In this document: in pieces, positions 7,640-17,500 of the stretch
Layout of the letters: every line of letters starts with the position of its first letter
Numbering within the stretch: the stretch's first letter is position 1
From: Betaproteobacteria bacterium
Lineage (GTDB): Bacteria > Pseudomonadota > Gammaproteobacteria > Burkholderiales > SG8-39
NCBI GenBank assembly: GCA_016195915.1
Contig: JACPYS010000017.1
Coordinates: 62,001-126,000, forward strand
Length of the DNA: 64,000 nt
Reading direction: 5' to 3'
Made by a program: the position numbers and the translations under genes
The notes under the pieces: generated by a model
Database searches by the model: none
What the model was told of the DNA's origin: nothing
Seen by the model: the letters and a program-made list of their open reading frames with translations, nothing else

Positions 7640-10600
7640 TCAGCCCTCGTGCTGGCGCACGGTGAAATCCTTCATCGCATAGATCACGCGTCCGTCTACC
7701 GAAAGATATCCGTCCGCGCGCAGCAGGCGCCGGTTCGCGTCCACCGCGGTGACGACGGCCTCGAGCGTGACTTCGCGATCGGCCGGGATCACCTGGCCGC
7801 GGTAAACCCACTCGTGGCGTTCGCCCGTGGCGACGGCCTCCCGCCGCGAGCCCGCCTCAGCTCCCCAGCGCTCGGCGGCAATGAACTTCAGCAATTGCAG
7901 CAACGATTCGAGGCCAAGCGAGCCGGGGACCACCGGGTCCTGAAAGAAGTGCGCCTTGAAAAACCACTCGCCGGCGTCCACGCGCCGGGTTGCGCGAATG
8001 AACCCCAGTCCCTTCGGGCCGCCATCAGGAATCCAGCATTCGATGCGATCGAGCAAGCGCAACCGTCCCGCCGGAAACGGAGCGGCTTGCGGAAAATCCA
8101 GGGAACGGCTGCGCGCGAGTTCGCCGGCCGTAGGCTGGTGGCGCGCGGCATCCTTCAATCCCTCCTGCTTGAGCAATGCGAGCTTCGGGAAGAATCCGAA
8201 GTAGGTGTCTCCGGTGTAGATCAGCATGCGGCCCGCACGCACCTCGTAGTCGAAGAACTGGATGATCATGCCTGCCGAACTTGAAGCGCGGGTGAGCTTG
8301 ACCCGTACAGACAACGTGCCGACGCCTGGCAGCACAGCTGCGAACTGCGTGGCGCTGCCACCGAGGTTGCGGAACGATACATCGACCTCGCTCGTGAGCG
8401 CCGAACCCATGTAAGCCGCGAGCCAGCCGCAGGGTTGCAGCGCGATTTCGAGCAGCACCGCGAACGGCATGTCGCCCTGCCGGTTGTCGGCGAAATACCA
8501 GGCGTCCGGCGGCACGTCGTATTGCGCCGCGCACTCGCCGCCGGGAACGATTTTCCATGGCTCGGCGCGAATTTCCGTGATGCGGTCGAGGAACTGGTAG
8601 GGCGGCCCGGGCAGGCGCGCGATGACGCGATCCCGGTCGAAAATCCTGTAGGGCTCGCCAAAGGCATCCGAGGGCTTTCCCACTGCGAAGGCGAGGATGC
8701 GATCGCGGTCGAAGATCGCGGGCTTGTCCGCGGGTGTCCCGGCAGCAGACCATAGAGCGCGGAAAGTTTCCATCGTGGCACCCGCGCAGCGCAGGCTCAT
8801 GTCGGAGATTTCGACGATGGGCTTGCCGTCCGCGTACATCAGCGCATCGGCGATGACAAACGGTGCGGGCCGGCAGCCGATTTCCTTGACTGAAATTTCG
8901 TAAGTCACCAGCTTCGTCGTGTCGAGCACCTGGCCGCGGCACTTCAGACGGCTGGCGACCCCCGGCAGCGGCTCGAGAACCACCTGGCCTTCCTCCGCAA
9001 TCCAGCCGAGCCGCAGCATGAACACGCGCAGCGTGTGCAGGCAGCACTCGAACATCAGCGTTCCCGGCATCACGCGGTCGTCCACGAAGTGGCAGGTGAG
9101 AAACCAGTCGTCGGGACGAATGTCCGCTTCCCCGATGACGATGCCCAGCCCGAAGCGCCCGCCGGCCGGGTCGAGATGCGCGATCCGGTGCACCAGCTTC
9201 ATCTGTCCGCCGGGCAGCGTGACCGGTCGCATCCCCGCAAGTCCGGCAAATGCTTCGCCGAAGCATCCGGCGAGGTCACCCGCACGCAGCGCGTCGAGTT
9301 GTTCGGCGGAATAGCGTTCGATGCCGGTGCGCGTGAAGTCCTCCCACTCGGCTGCGCGTTTTCCCGCTTTCGGTTCGAGGTCGAGCGCTGTACGCACGAC
9401 TCCCTTGCCCGCAGCCAGTTCCTCGCGGGAGAAGAATCCGGCGCAGCCTTCAGTCATGCTGAGCAGCGGCTCACCGCCGAGCGTCGCCTCGAAACCGAAC
9501 CGGAACAGCCAGGTATCGTTCTGGCGGAAGAAGTCTTCGATGCGGATGTCATAGCGGATGACTTCGTGCGCGCCCGGCAGGCCGCGATGAAAGCGGACTT
9601 TGGCGTCGAGCAGGCGATACATCGAGCGGCCGCGGGTCTGAAAGTCGATGCCGAGATAACCCGAAAGGAACAGATCCGCCTGACCCGCTTCAACCGCGAT
9701 GCACGTCGGTATGCGCCCGCAGTCGAGATACCAGGCGCCGGGATGGATATCGTGTTCCGTCACTACGCGTCCGTGCGTCATGGAGAGCGGTTCGCCGTGG
9801 ATCTCCAGGATCCGGTCCACCAGCATCAGCGGTTCGTCCGGCAGACGCACGCGCGTCGGGAAGGAATCCGCCTCGGCGAATTTCGGACCCAGCACGCGGC
9901 CAACGCGACCGCGGCCGAACTCGAGGCAGGCTGCGCGCTCGAGCGAGCGCGGAATTTCGGCCGTCAGGGCGGGCGCTCGTGCGATTGGCGCCGCCGGCGG
10001 CGCGAACCGCTCGGGCGCAACGGCCTGCTCGGCGACGGCGACGCCGGTCCTGGCGGCCTGCTCGAGCAGGCCGACCTGGGCCGCAACCGCCTGCGCGAGC
10101 GTCGCGGAGAGATCCTGCGAAAATCTCAAGTAGGCTTCATGCGCCTCGATCGTCGCCTGTTCCGAAGCGCTCATCGCCACGAGCACGGCGTGGCCGAAGT
10201 CGTGCTCGGCCAATTCTTCCGGCGCCGATTGCGCCGGCGGTGCGGGTGCCGCGAACGGCGCGCCCGTGATGGACACGGTCACGCATTTTTCAGACGCTCC
10301 CGAAGACGCGCGGGGCCGCGGTTCGACATCAGCATCTCCGCCGTAGTGCATCGCGAGGTCGAGCGGCACACCCTCGGCGTGGAGTTGGCCCAGCGTGCGC
10401 AGAAAATGCGTCACCGGATTCGGACTCGCGATGGCGAGCGACTTTGCGAAATGCGCCCGGCCTTCGAGTATGTTGCCGATCATGCGGCTGCACGAGTTGC
10501 CGGGACCGACTTCGATGAACGTCCGCACGCCGGAGTCGTACGCGGCGCATATGATGCGCGGGAAATCGACCGTATCCATCGCCTGCGCTTCAATGGCGTT

Positions 10601-13600
10601 CGCGGTCGCTTCGCGCTCCGGCACGTACGCGCGACCCAGGGCGCAGCTGTAGAACTCGACGCCTGCGGGTGGCTTCGTATCGAAGCGATGCAGTTCGCGA
10701 TAGGCGTCCCGTACCGGTCGCGCGAGTTCGCAATGCACAGTGCTCACCCCCTGCAGGGGGAACCACAGGCAGGCGAGGGTGGCGACGACTTGTTCGACCG
10801 CAGTTCGGTCCCCGCCAATGACGCATTCGCTCGGCGTGTTGGAGATCAGCACGTAGGCGCGCCTGCCGTTGCCAATTGCAGCGCGGGCCGCTTGCGCGGA
10901 ACGGTCGATCATTCCCGTCACCCACTCGACGCGTTGGTCATCGGGCAGGTTCCATGCCTTGCGCAGCGTTTCCGGATTTCCCGCCAGGTCATGCGCGAAC
11001 AGAGGCGATGTGCTCAGCCGGTCCAGCATTTCGTCGCGCTGCCGCAATGCGCGCAGCGCGAGCAGCGCGGTGGACTCGCCCAGGCTGTAGCCGATTGCCG
11101 CATCCGGCCTGATGCCGAAGCTTGCCGCGAGGTCGGCGACCATGGTGCCAAAGCAGACCTGGCCGCAAATCAGGGCGCGATGGTCGGCGAGCAGATCCGG
11201 CGCCAGGGACCCGTTCCAGAATCGATCCGCCTGCATCTGGTTCGCAAGCCTCGCATTTTCGCGATCCTGCGTGCGCAGGACATCGGGCCACTGCAACGCG
11301 AGTTCCCGTCCCATGTCGCCAAACTGGTTGCCTGATCCGGGGAACACGAAGGCGATGCGGCCCGTCGCGCCGGTTGCGGATCCCGCAGAGGCGAAAATGC
11401 GCTCGCGGCTCTCGACGTCAGTACGCAAATTGCCCCGGTCCGCCGCGCGGGCCAGTTCCGTCAAACGGGTCAGTTGCTGCGTATCGCGCGCGAGCAACGC
11501 GATTCGGTACGGGCCCGTCTGGCGGCCGCGGGAGCGCCACCATTGCCGGGCGACCCGCTCTGCGGAAGCCTCGCCCGAGGCGCGCGCGATGCGTTCGAGT
11601 TCGATCAGTTCATCGACAAGCGCTGGGCGAGACGCGGCCGCGAGCGTGAACAATTCATCCGGACAGGCAGCAACGCGCGGCCGCGGGCGGAACTCTATCG
11701 CCGCGCGCACGGGTTCCGGGCCTTCCAGCACCACGTGGACGCATCCGCCGTCCGTGCCCATCGCGCTGACGCCTGCGCGACGCGGGCCATCCGCGCGATT
11801 GCGAACCCAGTGCCGCGAGGCGCGAGGCGCGCGCAATCCATTGGCGCCGGCCAACTCGTGCCGCGGTACGTCGCAACCGCGCAGGGCGGGAATCGTTTCG
11901 CGGTACAGGCACAGGCTCGCCTTGACGAGAGAGACCAGCCCCGACGCTGCGCCTGCGTGCCCGACGTCCGCCTTGGCGCTTGCGATGTTGCAGGCGGTGC
12001 TGCGTGCGCCGTTGCCGAAAAAATCCGCCAGTGCCTGCGCCTCGGCCGCATCTTCGTCCGGCGCGCCGCTGCCGTGCGTTTCCAGGAGTTCGACGCCCGA
12101 AGCCACTCCCGCTTCCGCATAGGCGCGGGTGAGTGCGCGTTGATACGCGGCCGGCTCGGGTGCCATCGCTTCACCGGCATTTCCGTTCGCTGCGCCGACA
12201 CCGCGGATCACCGCATAGATCCGGTCGCCGTCGCGTTGCGCGTCGGCCAGACGTTTGAGCACCACGCAGGCGGCACCTTCTCCCGGGATGGCTCCGTTCG
12301 CGCCGATGTCGAACGGCTTCGCCGATCCGTCGCTCGAGTAGGGCCGCAGCGCGTTCGTCGCGAGCAGGGCGCGCAGGTCGCCGCTCAGATCGACTGCGCC
12401 GGCCAGCACGGTATCGAGATCGCCTCGCTGCAACGCGCGCACACCGGCTTCCAGGGCGTGAAGCCCCGAGGTCTCCTCGCCGCAGATGCAGTGGCTCGGC
12501 CCGCTGACGTGAAACTCGCGCGCCACGCGGCTGGCGACGATGCCGCCCAGCGCACCGAGCGTGCGGTCGGCGGTGAGGGGCAGGCCCGCAGCATCGCATA
12601 GCCGTTCCTTCCACTGTTCAATCGCGACGCTGCCGGGATCGAGGCCGGTTTTGCGCGCCCACTCGGCGGCGCGATGTCTGGCGGTCCAGCGGAAATGGAA
12701 ATCGGTGGTCCGCAGGTCGAGGCCGAGACCGATGAAGACTCCGGCGCGGGAGGACTTCAGGTCGGAAATTTGTGCATCCTCGAGCGCGGACCTCGCGACG
12801 TCGAGCATGAGGATCTGCTGCGGCAGCATTTCCGCCAGTTCGCGCGGCGGAATGTGAAACCTGTCGATTGGAACGGACAAATCGTCGAGGTAATAGCCCG
12901 GGAACAACCGCGCGCCGCCGCCCCATACGCCGCGAATCTGTTCGCTGCTCAGGCCGCGCCATTCGCTTCGCTCTTCCGGCCCGTCGCCGCCGCCGCCGAG
13001 AACGCGCTCCTCGAAAGCCCGCAGGTCGGACCAGCGGCCCAAGCGTGCGGCCATTCCGACGATCGCAACGGACACGGCAACAGCTTCGCGTGATGGAACC
13101 GGGCCTGCGGTGTTTCGCGCCGCAGCGGTTTCACCCAGCCATTCCTCGATCAGCAGGTGAGCATTGATGCCACCGAAACCGAAGCCGTTGACGGCGGCAC
13201 GGCGCGGGACGCTTGCTGCGCGGCGCTCCCACGGCCGGCTGTGTTTCAGTATCGCGAACGGACTGCCCGCCAATTGCACCTTCTCCGACGGCTGCTCGAA
13301 GTTTGCGACCGGCGGAAGCACGCCGTGCTGCATCGCGAGCAGTGTCTTGATCAGGCCCGCGCTGCCCGCCGCGGTCAGCAAGTGGCCGATGTTCGACTTG
13401 ACCGCGCTGAGCACGCAGGGTCCGTCGTGCCACCGGCTGCCCTCCCAGAGCCGGCACAGGCTTGCGAACTCGACCGCGTCGCCGACCGGAGTTCCCGTGG
13501 CGTGGCACTCGATCAGGTCCACCATGTCCGGCGTCCAGCCCGCCTGGGCGTAGGCGATGCGCAAGGCGCGCAGCTGGCCTTCGGAGCTCGGCGACAGAAG

Positions 13601-14518
13601 ATTGCCTTCGGTGTCGTTGGACAATCCGGCGCCGCGAATCAGCGCGAGAACGCGATCGCCGTCCCGCAGCGCGTCTGCGAGCCGCTTCAGCACCACGATG
13701 CCCGCGCCTTCGCCGACGATGAGGCCGTCGCCCTTGCGATCGAACGGAGAGCAGCGGCCGCTCGGCGAAAGCGCGCGCAATTGCGAGAAGCCCATCTGCG
13801 TATAGAGCGAATCCGGACGCGACAGGCCGCCCGCCAGCATGGCGTCGGCGCGATGGGCGAGCAGTTCGTCGCACGCGAGCGTGACGGCATAGAGCGACGA
13901 CGCGCACGCAGCGTCGAGCGCGTAGCAACCGCCGCCAAGACCAAGCGCCCGGGCAAGGATGCCGGCCGGCAGCCCGGTGACATAGCGATTGAGCGGCGTC
14001 GCCTGCAGCGACGGCCGGCGCTCCGCGCGGCCAAACACCTTGTGTTCAAACAGCGGCCCGAGAACTTCATCGCACAGCGCAGATGCGCCCGCGCTCGGGA
14101 GCGCGATGTTGCCGATGACCACGCCCACGCCGTTTCGATCGAGATTTTCGGTGCGCGCCCCGGCGAAGGCGGCGCGCCCTGCGTGGACGAGCAGATGGAC
14201 CATCGGGTCGAGCGACGCGGCGGTCTCGCGCGACAAACCGGGCACGGAAAGCTCCGGTGCAAAACCCTCCACGAAGCAGCCGCGATCGGTGAACACCGCA
14301 TCGGGCGCACCAGCCGTGGCGTTCTGGACGGCCTCGGAATTCAGCGGCCAGCGGCCCGCCGGAACGGGGCGGCAGGTGTCGCGGCCCTGTTCCACGATGT
14401 GCCAGAAGTCCTCGAGGGTGGGCGAGCCCGGGAAGATTCCGCCCATGGCCACGATGGCAATGGGCTCGAAAAAACGGGCGTCGCCACTGCCGGACGACCG
14501 CCCGGAATCACGTGTCAA
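7640..14518 (-). CDS. PfaC/Pfa3-like polyunsaturated-lipid synthase subunit: KS-CLF-AT-DH-DH
   Basis: A 2292-residue megasynthase. Domains in order: KS (~18-460) with active Cys205 in DAACASS; a second KS-like domain (~483-935) in which the aligned nucleophile position is Glu682 (GEETSG), so it is a chain-length factor; a PfaB-like acyltransferase (~1053-1370) with FPGSGNQ and Ser1145 in GYSLGES; an Ala-rich linker; then four hot-dog units forming two FabA-like dehydratase didomains (~1550-1900 and ~1930-2290), with HFxxDxxxPG histidines near 1810 and 2190. The fused AT and the domain order match myxobacterial Pfa3 more than Shewanella PfaC, but the terminal AGPAT domain of Pfa3 is absent. 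The start is TTG 14518, overlapping the previous stop by 11 nt; no better start precedes IAIVAMGG. Confidence 0.93.
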   Translation of the reverse strand: MTRDSGRSSGSGDARFFEPIAIVAMGGIFPGSPTLEDFWHIVEQGRDTCRPVPAGRWPLNSEAVQNATAGAPDAVFTDRGCFVEGFAPELSVPGLSRETAASLDPMVHLLVHAGRAAFAGARTENLDRNGVGVVIGNIALPSAGASALCDEVLGPLFEHKVFGRAERRPSLQATPLNRYVTGLPAGILARALGLGGGCYALDAACASSLYAVTLACDELLAHRADAMLAGGLSRPDSLYTQMGFSQLRALSPSGRCSPFDRKGDGLIVGEGAGIVVLKRLADALRDGDRVLALIRGAGLSNDTEGNLLSPSSEGQLRALRIAYAQAGWTPDMVDLIECHATGTPVGDAVEFASLCRLWEGSRWHDGPCVLSAVKSNIGHLLTAAGSAGLIKTLLAMQHGVLPPVANFEQPSEKVQLAGSPFAILKHSRPWERRAASVPRRAAVNGFGFGGINAHLLIEEWLGETAAARNTAGPVPSREAVAVSVAIVGMAARLGRWSDLRAFEERVLGGGGDGPEERSEWRGLSSEQIRGVWGGGARLFPGYYLDDLSVPIDRFHIPPRELAEMLPQQILMLDVARSALEDAQISDLKSSRAGVFIGLGLDLRTTDFHFRWTARHRAAEWARKTGLDPGSVAIEQWKERLCDAAGLPLTADRTLGALGGIVASRVAREFHVSGPSHCICGEETSGLHALEAGVRALQRGDLDTVLAGAVDLSGDLRALLATNALRPYSSDGSAKPFDIGANGAIPGEGAACVVLKRLADAQRDGDRIYAVIRGVGAANGNAGEAMAPEPAAYQRALTRAYAEAGVASGVELLETHGSGAPDEDAAEAQALADFFGNGARSTACNIASAKADVGHAGAASGLVSLVKASLCLYRETIPALRGCDVPRHELAGANGLRAPRASRHWVRNRADGPRRAGVSAMGTDGGCVHVVLEGPEPVRAAIEFRPRPRVAACPDELFTLAAASRPALVDELIELERIARASGEASAERVARQWWRSRGRQTGPYRIALLARDTQQLTRLTELARAADRGNLRTDVESRERIFASAGSATGATGRIAFVFPGSGNQFGDMGRELALQWPDVLRTQDRENARLANQMQADRFWNGSLAPDLLADHRALICGQVCFGTMVADLAASFGIRPDAAIGYSLGESTALLALRALRQRDEMLDRLSTSPLFAHDLAGNPETLRKAWNLPDDQRVEWVTGMIDRSAQAARAAIGNGRRAYVLISNTPSECVIGGDRTAVEQVVATLACLWFPLQGVSTVHCELARPVRDAYRELHRFDTKPPAGVEFYSCALGRAYVPEREATANAIEAQAMDTVDFPRIICAAYDSGVRTFIEVGPGNSCSRMIGNILEGRAHFAKSLAIASPNPVTHFLRTLGQLHAEGVPLDLAMHYGGDADVEPRPRASSGASEKCVTVSITGAPFAAPAPPAQSAPEELAEHDFGHAVLVAMSASEQATIEAHEAYLRFSQDLSATLAQAVAAQVGLLEQAARTGVAVAEQAVAPERFAPPAAPIARAPALTAEIPRSLERAACLEFGRGRVGRVLGPKFAEADSFPTRVRLPDEPLMLVDRILEIHGEPLSMTHGRVVTEHDIHPGAWYLDCGRIPTCIAVEAGQADLFLSGYLGIDFQTRGRSMYRLLDAKVRFHRGLPGAHEVIRYDIRIEDFFRQNDTWLFRFGFEATLGGEPLLSMTEGCAGFFSREELAAGKGVVRTALDLEPKAGKRAAEWEDFTRTGIERYSAEQLDALRAGDLAGCFGEAFAGLAGMRPVTLPGGQMKLVHRIAHLDPAGGRFGLGIVIGEADIRPDDWFLTCHFVDDRVMPGTLMFECCLHTLRVFMLRLGWIAEEGQVVLEPLPGVASRLKCRGQVLDTTKLVTYEISVKEIGCRPAPFVIADALMYADGKPIVEISDMSLRCAGATMETFRALWSAAGTPADKPAIFDRDRILAFAVGKPSDAFGEPYRIFDRDRVIARLPGPPYQFLDRITEIRAEPWKIVPGGECAAQYDVPPDAWYFADNRQGDMPFAVLLEIALQPCGWLAAYMGSALTSEVDVSFRNLGGSATQFAAVLPGVGTLSVRVKLTRASSSAGMIIQFFDYEVRAGRMLIYTGDTYFGFFPKLALLKQEGLKDAARHQPTAGELARSRSLDFPQAAPFPAGRLRLLDRIECWIPDGGPKGLGFIRATRRVDAGEWFFKAHFFQDPVVPGSLGLESLLQLLKFIAAERWGAEAGSRREAVATGERHEWVYRGQVIPADREVTLEAVVTAVDANRRLLRADGYLSVDGRVIYAMKDFTVRQHEG

Positions 14519-17500
14519 TCTTCAGCCGGTTCGCGCGGAAAGCGTCGTTCAGCCCGGCATCCACAACACATTCGCAACCATCGGCGGCCGCCAGCACATT
14601 GCCCTGCCCATCGAGAAACTCGATGGTCGCAACGGCCATCGCCGTAATGCCGATCGCGACGGCGATCACCACTCGGCAGCCGCTCTTGGGAAACGCCGCC
14701 ACGAACTGGCGGTAACGCTTCAGGGCGCTTGGCAGCGACGGCGCACCGCGATGCGCCTGGCTCCACAGGATCATCATCTGAAAAGCGCTGTCCAGCGCCA
14801 TCGGGTCCGAAATCCAGGTGCCGCGCAACGGATTCTGCATCCACTTCTTCGGCGAGGGGGAAGCCTTGACGACGGCGGCGACACCTTGCTCGGCACAGCC
14901 TTCGACGCGCTCGATGCCGTGCAGCGCGGTGCCGTGGAACAGCACGCCGCGGCCGTAGGCGTCGGCGAATCCACCGCCGGAGATGCTGGTCAACTCCGAC
15001 GCCGGTGCGGCGGGAAGCTTCTCCGCGGTGAGCAACACATCGGCCTGCGCGTGGAGGTAACGCCGCCCGCCGTCTTCGCTCGTCATTTGCACCGGCACGA
15101 CAAGCAGGTTGCCGCGCCGGCTTCCGGAACCAGCGCGCAGGCTCACGTTGATGTTCTGCTCGCCATCGACGATGACGCCCTTGAGCACCTGGAAATTGTC
15201 CAGTCCATAGAACGCCATCCCGGGATTGCCGTGCAGCGCGGCTTGTGCCAGCCACTCGAGCGTCAATGCGGCGGGCAACACCGCACGGCCGTTGATGACG
15301 TGCGATTCGAGGCACGGCAGCGCCTTGACGTTGACCTCGCGCTCGAAGGCGACCGCGGATTCGGGGAGACGCGGAATGGATATCCGGTCGGACGGCGGTG
15401 CCACGGTTTCGCTCCTCGGCGGCGGCGCCAGGACAACCACTTCGACCGCGTCCCTGCCGGAGGACGAAATTTCGCGTACGAAGAATTCCGCGCCGGCATC
15501 GGGCTCGATGAGGCCCAGGTTCTCCTGCTCGAATATCTTCCGCAGCGCGGGTGTCACCATGCCGCCATTCCACGGACCCCAGTTGATCGAGACCACGCGG
15601 CAGCCGGGGCGGAGTCGCGCCTCGGCCTGAGCAAGTTTGTTGAGGACCTCGTTCGCGGCCGCATAGTCCGCCTGGCCGATGCGTCCAAAGCGCCCCGAAC
15701 TGGATGAGAACAGCGCAATCACCTTCAACGTGTCGTCCGCCAGCGCGCGGAGCAGACTTTGCAGCCCGAGCACCTTCGTTGCGTACACGAGATCGAATTG
15801 TTGTTCGGTCTTGTCTTCGATGCGACGATCGGCAAGCACGCCCGCGCCGTGAACCAATCCCCGGATGGCGCCGTGCTGTCGGCGGATGTCGCCAACCAGT
15901 TGAGCCACTGCCGCGGCGTCGCGCACGTCCACCGGGCAATAGACTGCTTTGGCGCCGCACGCTTCAAGACGGCCGAGTTGCGCGCGTATCTCTCGCTGCG
16001 CGAGCAGGTCGCGGTATTTCGCCTCCACCGCTTTCGGCGAACCACCGCCGTCGGGCCTTGCAAACAGCGCCTGCTTGATACCCGCTTCGGATTGCAGGTC
16101 CTGCAGCCACGCGGGTTCGCGATCGGCTAGCCGCGTGCGGCCCAGCAACACGAGCGTGGGGCGGAACGCGCGGGCGAGGGCACCGGCGACCTCGCCAGTG
16201 ACGCCGCGCGCACCGCCGGATACGATGACCACGTCGCCTTCGACGAGGGGAGATTGCGCGCCATCGCTCGCTACGGGTGCGGCAGCGATTTCGAGCGAAA
16301 CACGAGCGTGCTCGGAAAGTCCGACTTCGACCGGACCGTCGCAGAACATTTCGTCGACGATCTGTTGGGCCGCAGTGTCGTCCCGGGTCGCGGGATCGAC
16401 GTCAAGCGCCTTGCAGCGGACCTCCGGCCATTCACGCCGAGCGGTTTTCACCAGACCCGCGAGGCCGCCGCTGACGGGGTCGCTCCTGGCGTCAAGATTG
16501 CCGAAACCGAATGCGCCATCCAGTCGCGAGACCGTGGTCAGGATTGCGGCACCCGTGTTGCCTGCCTCGCGCAGCGATGGACCCGCCCGTTGGACGAGGC
16601 GGAACGCGCGCCTGAGGAAGCTGTCGTCGCCTCCGCCGGCAGGCGAAATGATGACGAGGGCTGCAGGCGCAGCAGAGCCCTCGCCGGAGAACGTCCCATG
16701 CAGATCACCGCGATGAACGATCAGCCCGCTGGCCCGAAGGCGTTCATCGACACGCGCCGACAGTTCGGTACCGTCGTCGGTCACCCACACATGCGCGCCG
16801 GCTGGCAAGGTGATGGACTCGCGTTCCCCGCGGCCGGCGAGAGCGACCGGACGAACGACTTGCCGCTGTAACGCGAATTGAGGCGCGGATTGCGGCGCTT
16901 TGGGTGGAGCCACCCGGGCTGCCGGCGTCGTTCCGGGCTGCGCGGCCGGGGAGCGTGCAGCCTGCGGCGCGACCGCCCGGCCTGCGTCCAGAAAATCGAC
17001 GATATGCTGCAAATTCTGCAGCGAACCAAGATGCTCCGGCTTGATTTCGGGCGAACCCGGCAGTTGGTTGCGCAGCGCAGCCATGATTTCGACGCGCTTG
17101 ATGGAGTCGATCCCGAGATCGGCGTCCATTCCCATGCCGAGGTTCAGCATCTCGACCGGATAGCCGGTTTTCTCCGCCACAACGGCAATCAGCACTTCGC
17201 TCGCGCGGCGGGTTCCCGCCGTTGCGGAGTCTGATTTCACCTGGGGTGTCGATGGTCCGGAGTTGCTGCCGGACAGGAAGTCCGCCACTTGCTGGAGTGT
17301 CTGCAGCGAGCCGAGATGTTCGGGTTTGATTTCCGGAGAATCAGGCAGCCTGGTTCGCAGCGCGGCCATGATTTCGACGCGCTTGATGGAGTCGATGCCG
17401 AGGTCCGAGTCCATGCCCATGCCCAGATTCAGCATCTCGACCGGATAGCCGGTTTTTTCCGCGACGACGGCGAGCAGGGCTTCACTCGTTTGCGTACCGG

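Noticed and set aside
9035-11335. 766-codon plus-strand open frame
   Set aside because: Antisense to the PfaC-like megasynthase; Arg/Ala-rich composition typical of high-GC shadow frames, no motifs.
13157-14647. 496- and 572-codon plus-strand frames over the KS domain
   Set aside because: Shadow frames opposite well-conserved KS coding sequence.
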